64,000 nt of DNA from Scybalousia_A sp963540815 (GTDB taxonomy: Bacteria > Bacteroidota > Bacteroidia > Bacteroidales > P3): the NCBI GenBank assembly GCA_963540815.1, contig CAUTQY010000001.1:62001-126000 (forward strand), written 5' to 3'. Below, in pieces: positions 53,556-61,249 of the stretch. The position numbers and the translations under genes were made by a program. The notes under the pieces were generated by a model, which made no database searches, had not been told where the DNA came from, and saw only the letters and a list, made by a program, of their open reading frames with translations. The first letter of the stretch is position 1; each line of letters starts with the position of its first letter.

Positions 53556-53828
53556 TCAAAAAGACATAATATTCTGATATATACAATTTAATATCAAAAT
53601 TATTAAGAGTATAATATATGTGTATTTCAATATCTTTGTTTTGAGTGTTTTGTATCTGAGAAAAGTAGTTACGGAAATTATTATCACAAAGAACATATAA
53701 AACAACGGAGGAAAAAAGATTATACTCTCTACTATATTTCCATTCAAAAGAGAATACAATGACCTTTGGAACCCGCACATAGGACAACTTATTCCAAAAA
53801 GTTGTTTATACGTGCAAGGCAACAACAT
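53556..53828 (-). CDS. DUF2752 domain membrane protein
   Basis: 90 residues: the family motif CPMCGFQRSLYSLLNGN near the N-terminus, then two hydrophobic helices (about 35-57 and 67-88). The function is unknown; the CxxC pair may bind metal or be redox active. A stop codon lies directly upstream of the ATG, so the start is fixed and the protein lacks the first helix that some members have. It follows a DUF4190 gene by 22 nt, a frequent pairing in Bacteroidota. Confidence 0.85.
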   Translation of the reverse strand: MLLPCTYKQLFGISCPMCGFQRSLYSLLNGNIVESIIFFPPLFYMFFVIIISVTTFLRYKTLKTKILKYTYIILLIILILNCIYQNIMSF

Positions 53829-53850
53829 TCAAATATATTGTTATAATCTT

Positions 53851-54168
53851 TCAATTAACAAACTGTGAGGCAGTAGCAGCAATTCCCACAACTCCTACCA
53901 CAATTATCCAATACAACAAAGATAAACCTCCCAAAACAGTTCCTATTATGGAAAGAATATAACCGGCATTTAGTATTCCATAGTTTGTGTATAATGAAGG
54001 GTTGGAATTATAAATTTTCTTTCCTTTATTGGCATAGACCAATCCGATAATTCCCAAAATCAAACCTATTATTGCACATCCCAAAACAATGGAAAGTATT
54101 CCCAAAACCAAAGAAATTGTTGCGTTAGGAGCAGATTGTAATTGTTGTGTATTTTGATTCTCTTCCAT
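53851..54168 (-). CDS. DUF4190 domain membrane protein
   Basis: 105 residues with a short Gln/Asn-rich head and two to three membrane helices. The pattern AIIGLILGIIGLVYANKGKK then GILNAGYILSIIGTVLGG is that of DUF4190. The function is unknown. It is encoded just upstream of DUF2752 on the same strand; such pairs are probably one membrane unit. Confidence 0.85.
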   Translation of the reverse strand: MEENQNTQQLQSAPNATISLVLGILSIVLGCAIIGLILGIIGLVYANKGKKIYNSNPSLYTNYGILNAGYILSIIGTVLGGLSLLYWIIVVGVVGIAATASQFVN

Positions 54169-54220
54169 ATTTTTTGATTTTTAAAACTTGTAATTTTATA
54201 TTTGTTAATCAGTAAAAATG

Positions 54221-55564
54221 CTACAAAGAGCTGTCTTTTTTATTCTTCAAAACTATATTAACTCCCAAATATGTTGAAAAACCGCTGGCACCTTTGGGAA
54301 CAAGGGAAGAGGCAACCGTTGCTCCTACATATACGATATCCTTGAAGGAAATCAAGAGTGAAGGATTAAAAAACTTAGAGGCAAAGGTATTACCTATGGA
54401 AAATGTAAATAAATTGTTTGGATTATAGGAATAGGATAGGGTTAAAGAGTTTTCCAATCTGCCGGATATAAGCCTCCCCTTATAGAGTGCGTTTGCATAC
54501 ATATTGGGTAAAAAATTATATGAATAACCGAGATAGAATTTTGTAGGCAAAACAGTAGTGTAATTTCCGTTGTTGGTAGCCTCCAAATCAAAAGCGTGCA
54601 CCAAACTGTCTCCCAAATCTTCCAAATAAGTATTCCAATCTTTTGCAAGAGTATCCGCACCGGTAAAATGTACGGTAGTATTCGGTTTAGTGGAATGAAT
54701 GTTTTCTATATTACTTCTCCAAGTTATGTAACCCAAATCTATTACGGAGGCACTCAAAGTCATTTTGTTGTTTAGCTTATAAACTGCACCGAAATCCAAA
54801 CCATATCCCCTATTCTTAAAAATATTGCTTCCCATACTTACATCATCAAACTCCACTCCGTCCGTAACGCCCGTTTTCATCTTATAATCGGCAAATATAT
54901 TTGAGGTGTTTATATCCACATTACTAATAGCGGAAAATCGCTCGCCATCCAAAACAACATCAATTTGTGTATTTCTGGACTCTATATTAACAAGTCCCAG
55001 ATACAAATTAAGGTTAGCTCCCAATATTAATTTTTCGTCTATATCCCTTGCGTAACCGAAAGAAGTTTTTACATAACTCGTAGCATCCACAAACTTGTCA
55101 TCAAATATGGATACCTGTTTATCCAAATTTAGTGTTCCTTTAACCAATAAATCATACAAAGATTTTGTAAAGTTTAGTCTGGCTTCGGTATTTACAGACA
55201 TGTTAAAAGAAAGATGATGAACCTCTTCAAGTGTTAAACCCAAGGAAAGAATATTAAAATTCAATCCTACTCCAAAAAAGTTATTTTTCTTCAACTTGTT
55301 TGACAAATACCTAAAATCCAAGTAAAGAGAATCGTTATTCATCCTACTAACCAAGTCATTATAAGAAAAACCCGAAGTATTAAATGAAAAGCCCATTTGC
55401 CCCAAAACAGGAATAGATAGATTAAAATTGTTGTTTCCATAGTTTGCGGGGTTATATTTGGAGGCTTGCGGTAAGGAGGAAAAATAAGCAATCTCTCCTG
55501 TTCTCTGTGCTTGCAAAGACACAAGAGAGAATATTAAAACCAATAAAAAGTATAATTGTTTCAT
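54221..55564 (-). CDS. DUF5723 family outer-membrane protein
   Basis: 447 residues with a signal peptide (ending SLQAQ at 19-20) and a long barrel-like sequence. The opening LPQASKYNPANYG and the FFGVGLNFNILSLGL type strands, with LGYSYNFLPNMYANALYKGR near the end, are as in DUF5723 proteins. These resemble PorV/OmpA-like barrels but have no assigned role. It is a single gene with 52 nt to the DUF4190 gene downstream. Confidence 0.82.
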   Translation of the reverse strand: MKQLYFLLVLIFSLVSLQAQRTGEIAYFSSLPQASKYNPANYGNNNFNLSIPVLGQMGFSFNTSGFSYNDLVSRMNNDSLYLDFRYLSNKLKKNNFFGVGLNFNILSLGLTLEEVHHLSFNMSVNTEARLNFTKSLYDLLVKGTLNLDKQVSIFDDKFVDATSYVKTSFGYARDIDEKLILGANLNLYLGLVNIESRNTQIDVVLDGERFSAISNVDINTSNIFADYKMKTGVTDGVEFDDVSMGSNIFKNRGYGLDFGAVYKLNNKMTLSASVIDLGYITWRSNIENIHSTKPNTTVHFTGADTLAKDWNTYLEDLGDSLVHAFDLEATNNGNYTTVLPTKFYLGYSYNFLPNMYANALYKGRLISGRLENSLTLSYSYNPNNLFTFSIGNTFASKFFNPSLLISFKDIVYVGATVASSLVPKGASGFSTYLGVNIVLKNKKDSSL

Positions 55565-55847
55565 AAATTATTATAACATTTGTATAAGATATTGAGTAAG
55601 CGAAATTATACTTTTATCCTCAAATAAGAAAAAATATAAGCGAAAAATTTCATTTATTAGTTATTATATAACACTAAATATTTAAAAATAAAATACTTAT
55701 CTTTTACATTGTTATTTATGTCTTTCTTCTATCTTTATCTCCTTTGCCGTTCTTATTACACTACGACGGATTATAAATAATCGTTTTTCTACGTAGTATT
55801 TGACACAAAAATATCTCTCCTTGTCTTTTTATTTAAATTCTCGCACT
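55565..55847. other. Gap upstream of the DUF5723 gene with no recognised feature
   Basis: AT-rich sequence between the DUF5723 gene and the terminator of tRNA-Leu. I see no gene, RNA fold or repeat in it; it should hold the DUF5723 promoter, which I could not place with confidence. Confidence 0.5.
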
Positions 55848-55884
55848 AAAAAGAGGTTCTAACTCTGCGAAAGTTAAAACCTCT
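55848..55884 (-). terminator. Intrinsic terminator after tRNA-Leu
   Basis: A 13-bp stem with one G-U pair (AGAGGTTTTAACT / AGTTAGAACCTCT, read on the minus strand) and a 7-nt loop, followed by TTTTTAG, lies a few bases after the tRNA. Confidence 0.8.
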
Positions 55885-55890
55885 TCTTTG

Positions 55891-55972
55891 TGCGGATGAA
55901 GGGACTCGAACCCCCACGCCTCTCGGCAATAGATCCTAAGTCTATCGCGGCTACCAATTACGCCACATCCGC
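55891..55972 (-). tRNA. tRNA-Leu (UAG)
   Basis: An 82-nt class II tRNA on the minus strand: acceptor GCGGATG/CATCCGC, anticodon stem ATAGA/TCTAT around CTTAGGA (anticodon TAG), a long variable arm TGCCGAGAGGCG, and T arm GGGGG-TTCGAGT-CCCTT with a weak pair. CCA is not encoded, unlike the tRNA-Lys here. TACCTTTG (55990-55997, minus strand) is its -7 box, 18 nt upstream. Confidence 0.95.
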
Positions 55973-56047
55973 TTCAAGTTTTGCGCTTGCAAAGGTATTA
56001 TCTTTTATTATAATAGCAAAACTTTTTCTGTTTTTTTGCGATAGCCT

Positions 56048-56566
56048 TTATTGTTTTATACCCAATTCTTTTTCTATCAGAGGTGTAACATCGTCACTAT
56101 CAGTAGCATACCAAAGAATACCATTTTTTTCTATAATATAATCATACTTGTTTGCCTTTGCCACCGATTCTGCAGCCATACGTACCTGCTCGTATATTTG
56201 TTGTATCAACTCTTGTTCCTTGGCACTTAGTTCGGATTGCGAACTTTCTCTAAAGGCAAGCATTCTATTGTATAAGTCCTGAATTTCTTTTTGTTTATTT
56301 TGTTTGAGAAGATCAGATAATTGGTCTTCTTTTGCAGTATATTCCGCATTCATACGGTCAAATTCTTTTTGCATGGCGTCCATCTCCGTTCTCAACTGGG
56401 TAGCATGGGTTTGCAATTGATTTTGCGCAGAATCATAAGCAGGTAATTTACGTATAAGTTCTGTTGCGTTAAAGTGACCTACTTTCAAGGCTCTTTGCGC
56501 AAAAGAAATGTTAATTGTTAATGCTAAAACAAAGCACAATGATAATAATTGAATTGTTTTTTTCAT
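56048..56566 (-). CDS. OmpH/Skp-family periplasmic chaperone (second copy)
   Basis: 172 residues: signal peptide (1-23, NISFAQ), then the Skp-like KVGHFNATELIRKLPAYDSA strand-helix and a long coiled coil (about 45-130), ending in a beta strand DYIIEKNGILWY. Skp binds unfolded outer-membrane proteins on the way to BamA. It has its own -7 box (CAAAGATA at 56623-56630, minus-strand TATCTTTG) but also follows the first copy by 85 nt, so it may be read from two promoters. Confidence 0.9.
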   Translation of the reverse strand: MKKTIQLLSLCFVLALTINISFAQRALKVGHFNATELIRKLPAYDSAQNQLQTHATQLRTEMDAMQKEFDRMNAEYTAKEDQLSDLLKQNKQKEIQDLYNRMLAFRESSQSELSAKEQELIQQIYEQVRMAAESVAKANKYDYIIEKNGILWYATDSDDVTPLIEKELGIKQ

Positions 56567-56651
56567 TTATGTAAATCTTTTTTATTTAATATTCTCTAAA
56601 AATTATTTTGCAAAAGAAAGTGCAAAGATAAAAAAAATATAAACAATAACA

Positions 56652-57185
56652 CTACCTCTTTGTAGTGCTACCATTAACCTTATAGCCTAATTCCGCAAGA
56701 ATAACATCACTCACATCCGTTTTGCCGTCTATAAAAAGAACCGTTGCCCCAGAAGCTTTATCCAATACGAGAGAATAATTTTTCTCTTTCGCTATTTTTT
56801 CTATTGCATTATATATTTTATCCTGTATAGGCTTTATGAGTTCGGAGCGTTTTTTCGACAAATCACCATCAGAGCCGAATCGTTGTTTTTGCAATGCCTT
56901 TGCTTCTTTTTCTGCAGCTACTATTTCATTCTCTCTCTTTGTTTTGAGGTCATCGGGCAAAAGCAACGCCTCTGCCTGATATGAACGATACATTCTGTCC
57001 ACTTCGGCAAGTTTGTTTTCTATATCTTTTTGCCATTGCAAAGAAACCTCCTCCAACTCTTTTTGTGCTTGTTTGTACTCAGGCATATTATTTAATATGT
57101 ATTCCGTATCGACACAGGCAAACTTCTGAGCATAGGAAAAAATACCCAAAAGCAAAAATGCAGATATTACTATTATCTTTTTCAT
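56652..57185 (-). CDS. OmpH/Skp-family periplasmic chaperone (first copy)
   Basis: 177 residues with signal peptide (ending FSYAQ), KFACVDTEYILNNMPEYKQA and a coiled coil of charged heptads, then YSLVLDKASGATVLFIDGKT. It is a diverged tandem paralogue of the next gene, the usual arrangement in Bacteroidota where two Skp-like genes follow bamA. It lies 57 nt after bamA. Confidence 0.9.
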   Translation of the reverse strand: MKKIIVISAFLLLGIFSYAQKFACVDTEYILNNMPEYKQAQKELEEVSLQWQKDIENKLAEVDRMYRSYQAEALLLPDDLKTKRENEIVAAEKEAKALQKQRFGSDGDLSKKRSELIKPIQDKIYNAIEKIAKEKNYSLVLDKASGATVLFIDGKTDVSDVILAELGYKVNGSTTKR

Positions 57186-57242
57186 TATCTTTTGTATTTA
57201 TTATCGGTTAATATTTTATTCTCAAATGTTATACCACAAAAA

Positions 57243-59810
57243 CTAATCCATGGAATTTTGTAGGGAAATATGGAACTGTCCGCCGGAACATTTTGTGCCT
57301 CCGTATTCGGGGTCAAAACCATATCCCCAATCCAGTCCGAGCATACCGAACATTGCCATATAAATTCTAATACCAACGCCGGCGGAACGATACATGGTAA
57401 AAGGCGCAAAACCCTTGAAATCCGCCCAAGAATTACCGCCCTCCATAAAAGCAAGAGCAAAGACCGAGGCCGTAGGGTTTAATGTTATAGGGTATCTTAA
57501 TTCTATTGTGAATTTATCAAAAACGGTAGCTCCGTTGGTACCCGTGAGAGAAGAGTTGCCATAACCTCTAAGGGCTACCAACTCCCTGCCGTCCAAAGCA
57601 TATCCCGTAAGGCCGTCTCCTCCCAAATAAAATCTGTCAAAAGGAGAATAATCCAAATCTTTGTTGTATCTGCCCAAAAATCCAAAGCGGCTACGTGCGG
57701 AAATAACCAAATCATCAACTATGTTGAAATACCAAGCCAGTCTGAAATTAAGTTTATAGTACTCCAGCCATTTATATTTTTCTTGTATATCCATGCTTGA
57801 ATAATCTCTGCCGTCTACCAAAGAATATGGAAAAGTAAAAGCGGCATCCAAAGAAACCTCGCTACCCGTACGAGGATAAATAAGTTGGTCTATTGAATTT
57901 CTCCCCACAGCCAAAGTATAGGCAATATCATTGGAAGAGCCGGTCGGCATAATAAAAGATGTCCAATTCTTTACACTATATCTCTTGTAACGAACACCCT
58001 GTGAGAACGAAAAATAATCATCCGGCCATTGCAAACGTTGTCCCAAAGAAATATAAGCTCCGAGAATACTCAAATAGTAGTCTCTATTGTTGGAAGTGTT
58101 GTAATAGGAATCATCCTGATAGGAATAATATGCCCCAAAAGAAAGAGCGCGAGGTTTTCTACCACCAAGCCAAGGTTCCGTAAAACCGAAAGAACCGGAG
58201 TAGTAATAAGAACCGTTGGTATTTAATCGCAAGGATATTTTTTGTCCCTCGCCTACGGGAAAAGGTCGCCAAGCTTTTGGGTTAAACACTTTGCTTGCCG
58301 CAAAATTATCCAGAGCCAAACCAAGGGTAAATATGGCTCTTCCATATCCCCCCCAACCTCCTTGTAACTCTATACGGGAAGAGGAAGCCTCTTCTACTTG
58401 ATACTCTATATCTACGGTGCCGTTTTCGGCATTCGGTTCAACCTTAGGGTTTATTTTTTCCGCATTAAAAAAACCTAATTGCTGTATTTCTCTTATGGAA
58501 CGAATAACATCCTCACGAGAAAAGAGTTCTCCGGGTAGAGTTTTCAACTCTCTCATAACAACATAGTCGTTTGTATTGGTATTACCGGACAAACTAACCG
58601 TTCCTATTCGGGCTTGCTTACCTTCGTATATGCGCATCTCTATATCAATGGAGTCGTTGTTGACATTTAACTCCGTGGGGATAACTCTAAAAAACAAATA
58701 CCCATCGTCCAAATACAAAGAAGAAATATCCTTGCCCGTTGGGTCGTAGTTTATATTTCTTTCCAATAACTCCTTGTTATAAATATCGCCTTTGTTGATT
58801 CTCAAAAGTTTGGTAAGATATTCCGAAGAGTATTTTGTATTTCCCACCCAAGTAATGTTTCCGAAATAGAATTGATTTCCCTCATAAACTTTGAGATTTA
58901 TGACCATTTCATCTACGGTTTGTCTTTTCTTTTTACCGAAAATACTCGCTATCGTTCTACCTGCACTTCTAAAGAAACCCTTCTTTACAGGTCTGTTTTG
59001 CACAAAGAAAGTATCCCAAACTATTCTTGCATCCCTGTATCCCTCATTATTATATTTATCTACTATCAAATCAAGGTCTTGTTCATATTCGCTTTTTTGA
59101 AAACGAGAAGACTTCCAAAATCTCCACCAACGTCTCTGTTTGGTGTTTTTCATTTGTTTTCTTATCTTGTCTGTCGAAAAAAATTTGTTTCCCTCTACGT
59201 TTATCTGCCCTATTTTTATTTTTTTACCCTTGTTCACATTAAAGACAAGATGGGACTCCTTTCTAATGGAAGACGTATCCCTCTCCTCTATTATCTCAGT
59301 TTGGACCAAATAATACCCTTTGTCCACAAAAAACTCATTGATAAGATTCTTGCAATTATTTTTCATATTCTCCGTTACAACGTCACCGATGGCGATGTTT
59401 AATTTCTCTCTGACCTTGTCGGCCTCCGAACGAGAAATATCTCCGGTAAATCTAAAATAAGTAAGTCTGGGTTTGGTTTTTAGATTATATTCCAAAAAGG
59501 CAGTTCTACCCTCTATTTTCGTTACATAAATGTGAACTTCGTCAAAAATACCTTGTTTCCAAAGTTTATCTATTGCAATGGAAAATTTATCCGATGGTAT
59601 ATATACCTTTTGTCCCTTGGTTATACCCGATAAAAGTATTACGGAGTTTTCATCCAACTCCTCTGCTCCTGTTATTTTTATGTCGCCTATCTCGTATTCT
59701 TTGGGAGAGTAGTAATCCAAATTAATTACGTCCGTTTGGGCAAAAAGTGAAGAAAAAAGGAACAAAAAAAATAAAAATAATATATTCAATCCCAATACTC
59801 TCAGATTCAT
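57243..59810 (-). CDS. bamA: Outer-membrane protein assembly factor BamA
   Basis: An 855-residue Omp85 protein: signal peptide (1-25), five POTRA domains (about 35-430, e.g. EYEIGDIKITGAEELDENSV and KGKKIKIGQINVEGNKFFST) and a C-terminal barrel with LGGDGLTGYALDGRELVALR (the Omp85 VRGF-type loop is here TGYA) ending GGQFHISLQNSMD. It folds and inserts beta-barrel proteins. A long insert with KRWWRFWKSSRF and GKKKRQTVDE interrupts the second to third POTRA, as in other Bacteroidota. I start at the ATG at 59810, not a TTG three codons earlier. uppS precedes it by 74 nt. Confidence 0.95.
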   Translation of the reverse strand: MNLRVLGLNILFLFFLFLFSSLFAQTDVINLDYYSPKEYEIGDIKITGAEELDENSVILLSGITKGQKVYIPSDKFSIAIDKLWKQGIFDEVHIYVTKIEGRTAFLEYNLKTKPRLTYFRFTGDISRSEADKVREKLNIAIGDVVTENMKNNCKNLINEFFVDKGYYLVQTEIIEERDTSSIRKESHLVFNVNKGKKIKIGQINVEGNKFFSTDKIRKQMKNTKQRRWWRFWKSSRFQKSEYEQDLDLIVDKYNNEGYRDARIVWDTFFVQNRPVKKGFFRSAGRTIASIFGKKKRQTVDEMVINLKVYEGNQFYFGNITWVGNTKYSSEYLTKLLRINKGDIYNKELLERNINYDPTGKDISSLYLDDGYLFFRVIPTELNVNNDSIDIEMRIYEGKQARIGTVSLSGNTNTNDYVVMRELKTLPGELFSREDVIRSIREIQQLGFFNAEKINPKVEPNAENGTVDIEYQVEEASSSRIELQGGWGGYGRAIFTLGLALDNFAASKVFNPKAWRPFPVGEGQKISLRLNTNGSYYYSGSFGFTEPWLGGRKPRALSFGAYYSYQDDSYYNTSNNRDYYLSILGAYISLGQRLQWPDDYFSFSQGVRYKRYSVKNWTSFIMPTGSSNDIAYTLAVGRNSIDQLIYPRTGSEVSLDAAFTFPYSLVDGRDYSSMDIQEKYKWLEYYKLNFRLAWYFNIVDDLVISARSRFGFLGRYNKDLDYSPFDRFYLGGDGLTGYALDGRELVALRGYGNSSLTGTNGATVFDKFTIELRYPITLNPTASVFALAFMEGGNSWADFKGFAPFTMYRSAGVGIRIYMAMFGMLGLDWGYGFDPEYGGTKCSGGQFHISLQNSMD

Positions 59811-59884
59811 ATAAAACAAATATTTCTAGTATATGATAAAGATAACGTCATTTTCTTTATTTAATTTTACAAAAGCACAAAAAA

Positions 59885-60637
59885 TTATTTGTCCTCAACT
59901 ATTTGGTCGGAGGTTTTGCCGTATCGTCTTTCTCTTTTTTGATAATCCTTCATGGCATCACAAAAATCCTTTTGCGAAAAATCCGGCCAAAGAACATCCG
60001 TAAAATATAACTCTGCGTAAGCAATCTGCCAAAGCATAAAATTACTTATTCTTTTCTCTCCGGAGGTTCTTATCAATAAATCCACATCAGGCATGTTTTT
60101 TGTACATAGGTATGCGGATATTGTTCTTTCATCTACGTCTACAATATTTATTTGTTTATTCAAAACATTTTGTGATATATCTTTAACCATTTTCACTATT
60201 TCCCACTTTGCACTATAATTTAAAGCCAAAATAAGATTTAATCCGGTATTGTTTTTTGTTTTATCCGTCATTGTAAGAAGAGCCTGCTTGGTTTCCTCCG
60301 GCAAACCTTCAACATCACCTATGGTTTGCAGTTTTATTCTATTGGTCATAAACATATCTTCCTCGTTACTGAGGTAATACAATAACATTTGCATAAGAGC
60401 GTTTACCTCATCCTCGGGGCGGGACCAATTTTCTTTGGAAAAAGTATATAGGGTTAGATACTTTATTCCCATTTTTGCTGCCACCTCACATATATCCTTA
60501 ACTGTTTGCACTCCACGTTGGTGTCCGTATATACGTTGTTCATTTCGTTTTTTTGCCCAACGACCGTTACCGTCCATAATTATGGCAACATGTTTGGGCA
60601 ACTTGTTCATGTTTATATCAACAAAAATATCTTCCAT
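59885..60637 (-). CDS. uppS: Undecaprenyl diphosphate synthase (isoprenyl transferase)
   Basis: A 250-residue cis-prenyltransferase that makes the C55 carrier for peptidoglycan and surface glycans from IPP (made by the pathway of Dxr, 25 kb). Motifs are AIIMDGNGRWAKKR (D22), LTLYTFSKENWSRP, LNLILALNYSAKWEIVK and DLLIRTSGEKRISNFMLWQ with AELYFTDVLWP. The start at 60637 is preferred; an in-frame ATG nine codons in is possible. It lies between the IPExxxVDY gene and bamA in one operon. Confidence 0.96.
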   Translation of the reverse strand: MEDIFVDINMNKLPKHVAIIMDGNGRWAKKRNEQRIYGHQRGVQTVKDICEVAAKMGIKYLTLYTFSKENWSRPEDEVNALMQMLLYYLSNEEDMFMTNRIKLQTIGDVEGLPEETKQALLTMTDKTKNNTGLNLILALNYSAKWEIVKMVKDISQNVLNKQINIVDVDERTISAYLCTKNMPDVDLLIRTSGEKRISNFMLWQIAYAELYFTDVLWPDFSQKDFCDAMKDYQKRERRYGKTSDQIVEDK

Positions 60638-60659
60638 TGCTTTTTAGAAACTTAAAGAT

Positions 60660-61172
60660 TCAAATATAAATGTTATTCATTAAATCGTTGTTATCCTTAA
60701 AATATCCTATACTCGACATAAAATCCTCTATAATATTGGGTTTTAAAATGGATTTGCCACTACCCTCCTCAGAAAAAGGGTAAAATATTTGAGCCAAGGT
60801 TACATTCGGTATTTTTTTTATATTATTACAAATATTTTTTGTTATCGTATCAAAATCCCTTCCTATTACCAAGAATAAATAATCTATTTTTTTTAACCTA
60901 TCTATCAAGCAATAAGAGCTTCCAAAAGCAATATTATCCAACAACATATAAGAAAGACCTTCTGCAACATTAACCTGCAACAAACAACTAAAATGCAACT
61001 CTTTTTTGAGTTTGGGCTTATAAAACGCAAAATCGTTTGTTTTTTCAAACTCACAATCCATATTTTGTTGCAATCTGTAAGCAATTTGAAAATTTGACAA
61101 GGGAGAGACTATACCTATTAAAGAAAAAGGTATATGAGTAAAAAACATATCAAATTCGTTTTCTTTTGGCAT
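60660..61172 (-). CDS. IPExxxVDY family protein
   Basis: 170 residues, no signal peptide. The start resembles the family (FTHIPFSLIGIVSPLSNFQI, then AYRLQQNMD) and the segment LKKIDYLFLVIGRDFDTITK matches the C-terminal VDY region of the short proteins called IPExxxVDY, known mainly from Bacteroidota; the motif itself is degenerate here. The function is unknown. It heads the uppS-bamA operon, behind a -7 box at 61204-61211, so a link to envelope assembly is possible. Confidence 0.65.
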   Translation of the reverse strand: MPKENEFDMFFTHIPFSLIGIVSPLSNFQIAYRLQQNMDCEFEKTNDFAFYKPKLKKELHFSCLLQVNVAEGLSYMLLDNIAFGSSYCLIDRLKKIDYLFLVIGRDFDTITKNICNNIKKIPNVTLAQIFYPFSEEGSGKSILKPNIIEDFMSSIGYFKDNNDLMNNIYI

Positions 61173-61203
61173 CGTTTTTTAGTCAGGCAAAAGCATTGGG
61201 ATG

Positions 61204-61211
61204 CAAAGATA
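61204..61211 (-). promoter_or_regulatory. -7 box of the uppS-bamA operon
   Basis: Reads TATCTTTG on the minus strand, 31 nt before the IPExxxVDY start, in the gap between the kinase gene and the operon. The whole IPExxxVDY-uppS-bamA-ompH unit is probably read from here. Confidence 0.55.
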
Positions 61212-61249
61212 TAAAAAATAATGCTCCTCTTTTATTTTTTAAGTTGTTT